Positions 8,609 to 14,688 of a stretch of DNA of 15,963 nt are shown piece by piece; the first letter of the stretch is position 1; each line of letters opens with the position of its first letter. The translations under genes were made by a program, and so were the position numbers. The DNA is from Candidatus Omnitrophota bacterium. Lineage in GTDB: Bacteria > Omnitrophota > Gorgyraeia > Aquiviventales > Aquiviventaceae. The stretch lies in NCBI GenBank assembly GCA_016198915.1, contig JACQHS010000014.1, positions 1 to 15,963 of the forward strand, written 5' to 3'. The notes beneath the pieces were generated by a model. The model searched no databases. It saw nothing but the letters and a program-made list of their open reading frames with translations, and was not told the DNA's origin.

Positions 8609-10850
8609 CTGCATGCTCCTTCACCCCCGTCAGCCGCCGAAGTTCTGCCAGATGCTCCATCGCCACCTCCTCACCGCGGCGGATAAATTTCTCCGGATGA
8701 AAGAACTCCAGCCAGTGCGATCCCGGCACCGTCGGCCGGAGGGTCAAATCCGCTTCCCGGCACGCCACGTCGGCGATTTGGTACTCCATGGACTGCATCG
8801 AGCGCATGATGACGTCAAACACGAGCGGCGAGACGGACCGGATCCCCTCCTGTCGCAGCCACGCGAGGAACCGCACCGGGAAGCTCTTCGATGACAGCTG
8901 GGCGTCCTGCTCAGCCCGGCGGCGCCGAATGCCCTCCAAATGCATCGTGAGTTCAGGGGTCGTAGGAAAGACGTTGACCGCAATGACGTGATGCGCGCCG
9001 GAGCGCTTCAAGACGCTCACCGGAATCGGGTTCACGACCCCGCCATCCAGACAGACGCGTCCAAGATGGTGGACGGGTTTAAAGATCCCTGGAATGGACA
9101 CGGACGCCCGCACCGCCTCGGCGATGGACCCCGAATCGAACACGACCTCTTCCCGAGCCATCGGGTTGGACGCAACGATTTTGAGCGGCAGCCACGTCTC
9201 TTCGAACGTCTTGCCGGCAAAATCCTCCTGGAGTTTGGCCATGAGCCTGGCGCCCTGGATGGGCCCCCCCGCCAACGGCCCCAAGACGACGCCAATCGCC
9301 ACCGTCAACATGAACCCGAAGAGCAGCCCGGTCCAGAATGCTGCCAGCCAGGCGACCAGGATGCCGCCCACCGTTCCGATGAGGAGGCTGAAGATGGGGA
9401 TGCCGAGATCAAAGACGAACAGCTTGCGGATGTCCCACGGGTTTTTGAACTCCAACGCCATGCGCTCCAGATCGTCCGCGGACCGCCCCGAGGCCCAGAG
9501 CCCCGCCACCAACGCCCCGATGCTGGAGCCGGCGATGATATCCACGGGGATATGCTCACGCTCAATCGCCTTCAACACGCCGATGTGCGCCAGCCCCAGC
9601 GCAGCACCCGACCCCAACGCGAGCCCCACGAGCAACCCCCCGAGCTCCCGCGCGATGTAGCGCACGGTCACGGTATACGGAGAACCGCGACTCTCAAGGA
9701 GTCGCGCGAACTCCTCCATGGTCAGCTGGCCTGACACCGAGGAGACGTACGGCAGCGCGAAATTCACCGGCTGGCCCAGCTGCTGGGACACTTCTGTCAG
9801 GCTGAGACGCTCCGTCGGTATGGGCGCCAGGCTGAAGAGTCCGACCCGTTCCGAGGCTCTCGCGGCCAGGTTATTCAGGACCACCTTGACGCGCTGTTCC
9901 GCCTCCCCCACCGCGGATCGGACTTGATGGATGAGGGCGTGGGTCCGGGTGACGTGCTCCTTGTCCGCATCCGTCACGACATAGATCACGTCGGACTGGG
10001 TCAAGGCCTTGATGACCGCTGGACTCACCTCCGCTGGTAGATCAACCAGTACATAGGTGAACCGGTTAATCAGTGCGCTGAGCAGTGGGGCAATGACGTG
10101 TTCTCCGTCGGCGTCAAAGAGGAGGTCGCCCGCAAAGAAGACGCCGAACCCCAACGGATGCGCGGAGAGTCCGGCGTCCACCCGCTCTTCCAGCGACGCA
10201 TCCGCCGAGGTCCTGCGGGTTTCCTGCAGCGGGCCGGTGGGGCCGTAGAGCCATTGCCGGCTGCTGGCAGAGCCACCCAGGTCCACGATGACCACCGCCT
10301 GTCCGGTCTCCCGTCTGAGGTTGGCGGCCAGGGCGACGGCGAAGCAGGTGCAGCCCACGCCTTTGACCGCGCTGTAGATGGACGCAATGGTCGCCTCAGA
10401 AAACTCATGCGCGCGCTCTTTCGTCCGTAACCGTTTGGAGAGCAGGCGGCTCAGATGCAGGACGAGCGAGGGGATGCGGTTGATGACGTGGTCAAAATCC
10501 TTCTTCTCCAGCCGGAGCACCAAGGTGTCATTCAGCGCTTGGACCGTCGCCGAGTGGTTCTCGCCGGTCAGCAGGGAGATTTCACCGAACGAGTCGCCGT
10601 TGTGGAGAAAAGTGTACGTCTTCTCCAAACCGTTGGTCTCCGAGAAGACGCGCAGCCGGCCCGTGCTGACGATATAAAACGCATCGGCCGCCTCGCCTTC
10701 CTGGTAGACGCATTCTCCTTTCTTGTATTCCACGAGACGGGTTTGGTCCGCGATCAGGTGCAGTTGCTTCTCGGTGCAGGAGGCGAAGACGGGAATACGC
10801 TTGAGGATGACCACTTTGTCTTGCGGGCGGGGAGGCTCGAAGGTGGTCAT
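8598..10850 (-). CDS. NTE-like protein: cNMP-binding-like domain, degenerate MinD-like region, patatin lipase domain with membrane hairpin
   Basis: This 750-residue protein has the order of bacterial neuropathy-target-esterase relatives. Residues about 10-125 form a cyclic-nucleotide-binding fold (FGEISLLTG at 88-96), but the phosphate-binding Arg of 'R(S/T)AT' is His99, so nucleotide binding is doubtful. Residues about 153-390 resemble a MinD/ParA ATPase whose Walker A is ruined (VKGVGCTC, 162-169: no P-loop lysine), though VVIVDLGG and YVLVDLPAEVSP remain. The patatin domain (406-720) has the nucleophile in GSSIG (Ser443) and Asp602 in LDGG. The oxyanion region reads GSGAALG instead of the usual GGGxR/KG. 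A hydrophobic stretch at about 484-525 looks like a membrane hairpin inserted in the catalytic domain. Likely a membrane-bound phospholipase/lysophospholipase. Its ATG overlaps the phosphodiesterase stop (ATGA). Confidence 0.9.
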   Translation of the reverse strand: MTTFEPPRPQDKVVILKRIPVFASCTEKQLHLIADQTRLVEYKKGECVYQEGEAADAFYIVSTGRLRVFSETNGLEKTYTFLHNGDSFGEISLLTGENHSATVQALNDTLVLRLEKKDFDHVINRIPSLVLHLSRLLSKRLRTKERAHEFSEATIASIYSAVKGVGCTCFAVALAANLRRETGQAVVIVDLGGSASSRQWLYGPTGPLQETRRTSADASLEERVDAGLSAHPLGFGVFFAGDLLFDADGEHVIAPLLSALINRFTYVLVDLPAEVSPAVIKALTQSDVIYVVTDADKEHVTRTHALIHQVRSAVGEAEQRVKVVLNNLAARASERVGLFSLAPIPTERLSLTEVSQQLGQPVNFALPYVSSVSGQLTMEEFARLLESRGSPYTVTVRYIARELGGLLVGLALGSGAALGLAHIGVLKAIEREHIPVDIIAGSSIGALVAGLWASGRSADDLERMALEFKNPWDIRKLFVFDLGIPIFSLLIGTVGGILVAWLAAFWTGLLFGFMLTVAIGVVLGPLAGGPIQGARLMAKLQEDFAGKTFEETWLPLKIVASNPMAREEVVFDSGSIAEAVRASVSIPGIFKPVHHLGRVCLDGGVVNPIPVSVLKRSGAHHVIAVNVFPTTPELTMHLEGIRRRRAEQDAQLSSKSFPVRFLAWLRQEGIRSVSPLVFDVIMRSMQSMEYQIADVACREADLTLRPTVPGSHWLEFFHPEKFIRRGEEVAMEHLAELRRLTGVKEHADGD

Positions 10851-11569
10851 CCCACCATCCCGCGCAGTCGGCCCGGATCGTTAGTAAACATGCCGTCAGC
10901 GCCCCATTGAATCAGCCGGCGCGCCGTGGCCGGGTCATCCACCACCCACACGTTGACCTGAAGGCCTGCACGGTGCGCGCGCCGAATCCGCGCAGGAGTC
11001 GTCAATGACACATGCGGATGCCACGCCGCACACCCCAGCCGGACCGCCTGCTCAAGCGAGCGCTCCGGCCGGCGCCGGCACAGGAGGGCGCACGCCACAC
11101 GGCGGGATAACGGCTTCAGCAGTTTGGCATCGAATGAGGAGACGAGGATCCGCCGGGTTGAACGCGTCCAGCGCAGGGTGCGCGCGACACCCTGGAGCAG
11201 CGCCTGCCGCCGGGAGGTCCGTTTCAGCTCAAGATTGATCCGCATCCGCTCTGGAATCAGACGAATCGCCTGCGAGACGAGCAGAACCTGTTCCCCCGCG
11301 AACCGGGGATGGAACCAGGAGCCGGCGTCCAACCGCGCCACCTGGGCATACGAGAGCCCGCGCAACCACCCCGACCCATTGGTCGTCCGTTCCAACCGGT
11401 CGTCATGGAAGACCACCAGCCGCCCGTCACGCGTCATCTGGACGTCCAACTCAATCATCTGTGCTCCGGCTCGAATCGCCCCGCGAATGGCCGCGCGGGT
11501 TCCTTCGGGCGCGATAGCTGACGCCCCCCGGTGCGCGATGAGCGCGATCCGCGGCCGCCTCGGCGTCAT
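10847..11569 (-). CDS. Glycerophosphodiester phosphodiesterase (GDPD family)
   Basis: This enzyme hydrolyses deacylated phospholipids (glycerophosphodiesters) to sn-glycerol 3-phosphate and an alcohol. The 240 residues match the TIM-barrel GDPD family: AHRGAS with H13 and R14, the metal ligands E40 and D42 in IELDVQMTRDG, the second histidine in VVFHDD (H55), ERTTNGSG, and ELK (E114). The end VWVVDDPATARRLIQWGADGMFTNDP is the typical closing motif. PEGT replaces the usual PENT, a mild change. No signal peptide, so cytoplasmic (UgpQ-like). It overlaps its upstream and downstream neighbours by 4 bases each, placing it between the SAM-hydrolase-like and patatin genes. Together with the patatin it could complete phospholipid breakdown, an inference from context. 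Confidence 0.93.
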   Translation of the reverse strand: MTPRRPRIALIAHRGASAIAPEGTRAAIRGAIRAGAQMIELDVQMTRDGRLVVFHDDRLERTTNGSGWLRGLSYAQVARLDAGSWFHPRFAGEQVLLVSQAIRLIPERMRINLELKRTSRRQALLQGVARTLRWTRSTRRILVSSFDAKLLKPLSRRVACALLCRRRPERSLEQAVRLGCAAWHPHVSLTTPARIRRAHRAGLQVNVWVVDDPATARRLIQWGADGMFTNDPGRLRGMVG

Positions 11570-12354
11570 GCCTGCCGCACCTCGACCTCATCGCCTCGGG
11601 CGGCGTTGAATGTCCAAGCCGCGGAGCCGCGGCACAGCGCCAGTTCCACCAACCCCAGCGAGCCGACGACCGCAACGAGTTCTGACGGACCGCCGGCCGC
11701 ATATGATGATACCACACGAACGGCGCGGCGCTTATAGCGAACCGTGACACCGCGCGAGCCGCTGGGTGGGGCCAGCGAGGATGCCGGGAGATTCGTGACG
11801 AGGTTTCCGAACGCGTCAATATGCACCACATGGCCCCGCAGGGTCGAGCCGGCCTGCCGCACGCTGGGCAGCGCCAGGGGGCTGAGATGAGAGAGGACGG
11901 CGCCCAATCCGGTCAAGGCTCCACCAGAAGCCAGGAAGGCTGCGACCGGCGCCATGATGTCCCGCGCCTGGAAGGTCGCGCTGACCGGTGTGCGCCAGTA
12001 CCTCGGGTTGGTGAGGCGGACGGCGGTGAACTGTTTGGCACGCTGGAGGCTGAGAGTGAGCAGGCCGTTATCCGGGCCGACGAAATAGCGGCCATCCGCC
12101 TTGGCCGCCACGATCGCCCGACGGCTTCCAACGCCGGGATCCACCACCGCCAAAAACACCGTGCCGCGGGGAAACCAGGGAACCGCCGCCGCCAGGATGA
12201 AGGCGCCGGCCACCGTATCCTGGGGTGGGACCTCATGCGTGATATCGACGAGCCGTGCGGTGGGGCACCGGGAGAGCAGGACGGCTTTCAGCGCGGCCGC
12301 ATACCAATCGCGCGTCCCGAAGTCCGTGAGGAGAGCCAGCAGCGGAGGGCGCAC
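11566..12354 (-). CDS. SAM hydroxide adenosyltransferase-like protein (DUF62) with altered triad
   Basis: Members of this family split S-adenosylmethionine to adenosine and methionine with water, and are related to the SAM chlorinase/fluorinase. This 262-residue copy has the family landmarks LLTDFGTRDWY (9-18), VDPGVGSRR (71-79; D72 and R79), VGPDNGLLTL (92-101) and HIDAFGNLVTNL (178-189). The third triad member is normally His in TF-H-GRDIFAP; here the segment reads ATFQARDIMAP, with Gln129 (codon CAG). Activity may therefore be altered or lost. Start is GTG at 12354, two bases after the alpha/beta hydrolase stop, with AGGA 7 bases upstream. Length is normal for the family and there is no fluorinase-type loop insertion that I can see. 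Its role in a lipid operon is unclear. Confidence 0.92.
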   Translation of the reverse strand: MRPPLLALLTDFGTRDWYAAALKAVLLSRCPTARLVDITHEVPPQDTVAGAFILAAAVPWFPRGTVFLAVVDPGVGSRRAIVAAKADGRYFVGPDNGLLTLSLQRAKQFTAVRLTNPRYWRTPVSATFQARDIMAPVAAFLASGGALTGLGAVLSHLSPLALPSVRQAGSTLRGHVVHIDAFGNLVTNLPASSLAPPSGSRGVTVRYKRRAVRVVSSYAAGGPSELVAVVGSLGLVELALCRGSAAWTFNAARGDEVEVRQA

Positions 12355-12356
12355 GC

Positions 12357-13220
12357 CTACGTCCTGAGCGTTCGATCAAAGAAGTCCGCCACACGGTTGC
12401 AGTACTCTTGCGGATGACGGGCGAACATTCCGACATGCGCGATCCGCTCTTCGAACCACCGCTCTTTGGGACCGGCCCAGCAGCGGTAGAATTCTCGTCC
12501 TAACAGAGGCACGACGCGCCGGTCTTCTCCGCCCTGAATCGCGAGGAGCGGCTGGCGGCATCGGTACGCCAGGACCGCCGGGTCCAACGGTGCCAGCCGG
12601 CGCCGGAGCGACAGCTGAAGACTCCACCATGTCAGCCACGCCCACGGAATGGCCGGCAGATGATAGCGCTGCCAGAGGGAACGCGCGAGCACTGGAAACA
12701 GCCGTGAGTAGATGGAGTCGACGACCACTGCGTGGACGGCCCGCTCGCGCGCGGCGAGCTGGCAGGCGACGGCCGCACCCATCGACAACCCCAGTAGCCC
12801 AACAGGGAGCGCGCGCTCCAGATCCCGACGATGCGCAGCCCACTCCAGCACCGCCTGGGCATCTGTTGTTTCCCGGATCCCCATGGTGCAGGGGCCTGGC
12901 CGCTCGCCATGCCCTCTCAACTCAAACAGGAGGATCTCGTAGCCGCGCGCGCGCAGGCCGCCGGCGAGATCCAACACTTGATGCCGATTCGCATAATACC
13001 CATGGATGAGCAGCAGACGCGCCCGTGGTGCTGCCGTCTCAAGAACCCACACATCAAACCGAGACCCATCCCGGGCGACGATCGGGTGGACGGTATATGC
13101 GGGGAACGAATCGGGAGGACTGATGTGACGCCGGTCGGGATTGAGGACGCGGCGTGCGGACTCGAGGCTCCACGCCGCCAAACAGATGCCGAGCCCCCCA
13201 AGCAGCCACCACACGGTCAC
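12357..13220 (-). CDS. Membrane-anchored alpha/beta hydrolase
   Basis: This 287-residue serine hydrolase starts with a hydrophobic helix (residues 3-20, VWWLLGGLGICLAAWSLE) that is probably a signal anchor. The fold motifs are LLLIHGYYANRH (69-80, oxyanion HG), ELRGHGERPG, the nucleophile elbow GLSMG (Ser146), the acid in IQGGEDRRV (D233) and the histidine in IAHVGMF (H262). The family is the large hydrolase_4/DUF1749-like group of esterases and lysophospholipase-like enzymes; exact substrate cannot be told. GTG at 13220 overlaps the PilZ stop as GTGA. Given the neighbouring patatin, GDPD and acyl-CoA genes, acting on acyl esters near the membrane is a reasonable guess, but thioesterase or peptidase roles are not excluded. 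Confidence 0.88.
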   Translation of the reverse strand: MTVWWLLGGLGICLAAWSLESARRVLNPDRRHISPPDSFPAYTVHPIVARDGSRFDVWVLETAAPRARLLLIHGYYANRHQVLDLAGGLRARGYEILLFELRGHGERPGPCTMGIRETTDAQAVLEWAAHRRDLERALPVGLLGLSMGAAVACQLAARERAVHAVVVDSIYSRLFPVLARSLWQRYHLPAIPWAWLTWWSLQLSLRRRLAPLDPAVLAYRCRQPLLAIQGGEDRRVVPLLGREFYRCWAGPKERWFEERIAHVGMFARHPQEYCNRVADFFDRTLRT

Positions 13221-13585
13221 GCGTCAGTTGAGGACGCGGCGGAGATCCGTTGGCGGACAAACCGGGAGATCGTTGAGCGGTTTCGATCGGAGAGCTCGGT
13301 GAAGAAAATCGCGGTGTTGAACCGGCCGCGGTCGGCGCTGGCGATCACCGGTTCGACGCGGACCACCACGCCGGTGCACCGGACCGTGGAGATGCGGGCG
13401 CCGTTCGGCAGCTCAAACTGCAGCTGGACCTTGGACATGGGCGCGAGAAACCGATCCAGGGTGCAGTACACCCCCGCGGTGCTCAGGTTGTGTGACTCAG
13501 TCGTCAGCTCGGTGCCGGCATCGGTGATCGCCACGATCACCCGCTCCGCGATCCGCGGCACCTGGCGTCGCTCGCGCATGGTCAT
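13217..13585 (-). CDS. PilZ domain protein (c-di-GMP receptor candidate)
   Basis: This is a single-domain PilZ protein of 122 residues. The two c-di-GMP-binding signatures are present: RRQVPR (R7-x3-R11) near the N-terminus and HNLSTAGVYC (N33-x-S-x-x-G38). The rest fits a PilZ beta-barrel (VQLQFELPNG, GVVVRVEPV, FNTAIFFTELS). The open frame continues upstream but is a shadow of the HIT gene. I chose ATG at 13585, which overlaps the HIT stop as ATGA like other junctions here. ATG at 13597 is an alternative, 12 bases after an AGGAGG. Partner and target are unknown; as the only recognisable second-messenger protein in the operon besides the cNMP-like domain, it may tune lipid or surface functions. 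Confidence 0.88.
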   Translation of the reverse strand: MTMRERRQVPRIAERVIVAITDAGTELTTESHNLSTAGVYCTLDRFLAPMSKVQLQFELPNGARISTVRCTGVVVRVEPVIASADRGRFNTAIFFTELSDRNRSTISRFVRQRISAASSTDA

Positions 13586-13932
13586 CCCGGAGGCCATCGA
13601 AATGGCCGCCCTCCTAAGAGGTGGACGTGCAGATGAAATACGCTCTGCCCCGCCTCGGCGCCGGTGTTGACCACGACGCGGTAGCCGCCCTGGCTCAATT
13701 GATGCTGCCGCGCCAGGCGGTTGGCCAGCTGCAGGGCGTTGCCGAGGAGTGCGGTGTGGCCGTCGGTCGCGTCGGCCAGCGTGGGGATGTGCTCTTTGGG
13801 AATGACGAGCAGGTGCGTGGGGGCCTGCGGGTTGATGTCTTTGATCGCGAGCAGCTCCCCGGTTTCCGCCACGATCTCTGCCGGGACCTGGCGGCTCGTG
13901 ATGCGGCAAAAGAGACAATCCGCGTCAGCCAC
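13582..13932 (-). CDS. HIT family (HinT-like) nucleotide hydrolase
   Basis: This 116-residue histidine-triad protein belongs to the Hint branch, which hydrolyses nucleoside phosphoramidates and aminoacyl-adenylates. It has the N-terminal CLFCRI (C6, C9, zinc-type pair), the helix/strand segment APTHLLVIPKEHIPTL (38-52) and the active-site triad HLHVHLL (H100, H102, H104). Full family length. Start is GTG at 13932, five bases after an AGGAGG ribosome binding site. Its stop overlaps the PilZ start. HinT proteins are housekeeping; in this operon it sits two genes from a SAM-hydrolase-like protein, but a metabolic link through adenosine nucleotides is only speculation. Confidence 0.93.
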   Translation of the reverse strand: MADADCLFCRITSRQVPAEIVAETGELLAIKDINPQAPTHLLVIPKEHIPTLADATDGHTALLGNALQLANRLARQHQLSQGGYRVVVNTGAEAGQSVFHLHVHLLGGRPFRWPPG

Positions 13933-13967
13933 GCCACCCTCCTGACACGTCCCCGTTCTTGACGAGC

Positions 13968-14183
13968 TCAGCCTTCGGTCTTGGTCGCGGCGGCGTCTTT
14001 GGCCGGGGCGGCAGCTTCGGCCGGCTTTTCAGCCGCGGGTTTCGCCACGCTGGCGGCCTTCGCACTCTCAGTCACCCAACAGCGACGCTTGCAGAAGAAT
14101 TTGCCGTTTCGATAATACCACGATTTGCGGTTGAGCCGCTTTCCACACGAGGCGCACGTCGCGGGACGATCACCAATGCCCAT
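13968..14183 (-). CDS. Small Cys4 (zinc-ribbon-like) protein with Ala/Lys-rich tail
   Basis: This 71-residue protein begins MGIGDRPATCASCGKRLNRK and contains C-x2-C and C-x3-C pairs (C10, C13, C31, C35) separated by a KSWYYRNGKFF core, which suggests a compact zinc-binding fold. After residue 39 the sequence is a low-complexity Ala/Lys/Pro/Glu tail (AKAASVAKPAAEKPAEAAAP), probably disordered and basic/acidic mixed. No named family is recognised with confidence. The ATG lies 8 bases after the stop of the 34-residue peptide and has no clear ribosome binding site, so it may depend on coupled translation. A role in nucleic-acid or ribosome binding is possible but not shown. Confidence 0.8.
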   Translation of the reverse strand: MGIGDRPATCASCGKRLNRKSWYYRNGKFFCKRRCWVTESAKAASVAKPAAEKPAEAAAPAKDAAATKTEG

Positions 14184-14191
14184 GCGATGAA

Positions 14192-14296
14192 TTAGTGGAT
14201 TGTCCAGGCGACCCAGTGCCAGGCGAGCGCGAACGACAGCCCGATCACCAGCCCGAGCACCAGATCCGTCATGCGGGGATCGAATACCGGAAACAT
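14192..14296 (-). CDS. 34-residue single-span membrane peptide, first gene of the long operon
   Basis: A short reading frame from ATG (14296) to TAA (14192) encodes MFPVFDPRMTDLVLG... ending in WHWVAWTIH. Residues 10-31 form one hydrophobic, Trp-rich membrane helix. GAGG lies 7 bases before the ATG, and a near-consensus promoter lies about 40 bases upstream, so this is the first translated frame of the operon mRNA. Its DLVLGLVIGL core resembles the DIVTGIVLGAVIGL core of the 49-residue peptide encoded just upstream, so the two may be related. No function is known to me. It could be a real membrane microprotein or a short upstream frame controlling translation of the Cys4 protein 8 bases on. 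Confidence 0.6.
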   Translation of the reverse strand: MFPVFDPRMTDLVLGLVIGLSFALAWHWVAWTIH

Positions 14297-14336
14297 TGGT
14301 AAGCCTCGTCTTTACACAGCTCCACAGCGACGAGGC

Positions 14337-14365
14337 ATTGTACCGTTCCCGTCGATACGGGTCAA
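14337..14365 (-). promoter_or_regulatory. Sigma-70-type promoter of the long minus-strand operon
   Basis: On the minus strand the -35 box TTGACC (14360-14365, 5 of 6 to consensus) is separated by exactly 17 bases from the -10 box TACAAT (14337-14342, 5 of 6). Expected transcription start is near 14330, giving a leader of about 34 bases to the 34-residue peptide. The -35 box is only one base beyond the T-tract of the upstream terminator. No other promoter this good was seen upstream of the tightly packed genes that follow. Confidence 0.75.
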
Positions 14366-14366
14366 G

Positions 14367-14402
14367 AAAAAAGGCCGCCCCACGCTTTCGTGGGGCGGCC
14401 TT
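14367..14402 (-). terminator. Rho-independent terminator of the 49-residue peptide gene
   Basis: A perfect 14-bp GC-rich stem (14371-14384 with 14389-14402) closes a 4-base loop and on the minus strand runs into a T-tract (14367-14372 are all A on the + strand). There is no T-run on the other side, so it terminates minus-strand transcripts, 24 bases after the stop of the 49-residue frame. Confidence 0.92.
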
Positions 14403-14426
14403 AACCGTTCTCGCTAGGCGCGACCC

Positions 14427-14576
14427 TTACTTCGCGGTGACGACCTTTAGGCCCATGACCACCGCTAGGATCACGAGAAGAGGCTTATACGCCTCAAGCG
14501 GAAAGTACAGGCCGATCACCGCGCCTAGCACGATCCCGGTCACGATATCGTGCTTCAGCAATTTGTCAAACTTCAT
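14427..14576 (-). CDS. 49-residue hydrophobic membrane peptide (monocistronic mini-gene)
   Basis: ATG at 14576 to TAA at 14427 encodes a 49-residue peptide starting MKFDKLLKHDIVTG. It has two hydrophobic segments, about 11-27 (IVTGIVLGAVIGLYFPL) and 33-47 (LLVILAVVMGLKVVT), split by EAYKP, and ends in lysine. The ribosome binding site AAGGAGGTGA (14585-14594) is a full match to the anti-Shine-Dalgarno sequence, 11 bases from GGAGG to ATG. With its own promoter upstream and a strong terminator downstream, it forms a complete transcription unit of about 290 bases. I recognise no family. A membrane microprotein is the plainest reading; a small hydrophobic toxin is conceivable, but no antisense partner was evident. 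Confidence 0.72.
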   Translation of the reverse strand: MKFDKLLKHDIVTGIVLGAVIGLYFPLEAYKPLLVILAVVMGLKVVTAK

Positions 14577-14596
14577 GTTCTCGTTCACCTCCTTCT

Positions 14597-14614
14597 TCTA
14601 GACGTTTGTCTAGA
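14597..14614. repeat. 7-bp inverted repeat in the leader of the 49-residue peptide mRNA
   Basis: TCTAGAC (14597-14603) and GTCTAGA (14608-14614) are perfect inverted arms around a 4-base loop. The repeat lies between the predicted transcription start (about 14653) and the ribosome binding site, whose edge is two bases away (14594). It could be an mRNA hairpin affecting stability or ribosome access, or a protein operator. Confidence 0.6.
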
Positions 14615-14659
14615 TGAATTGCTTGTCGTTCTCCAGACGACCGAGCCACTTTCAAGACT

Positions 14660-14688
14660 ACTATACCATATTCTGGTAGTTTAAGCAA
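14660..14688 (-). promoter_or_regulatory. Promoter of the 49-residue peptide gene, with extended -10 and AT-rich upstream element
   Basis: On the minus strand TTGCTT (14683-14688) and TATAGT (14660-14665) are 17 bases apart. A TGG directly before the -10 makes an extended -10. The 25 bases beyond the -35 are almost all A/T, as in UP elements. An imperfect inverted repeat, ACTATACCA (14660-14668) with TGGTAGT (14674-14680), overlaps the -10 and spacer and could be an operator. Confidence 0.65.

Noticed and set aside
13597..13918. N-terminal extension of the PilZ frame upstream of 13597
   Set aside because: It overlaps the HIT gene in another frame and reads as low-complexity Arg/Pro/His; the PilZ fold starts only at the ERRQVPR segment.
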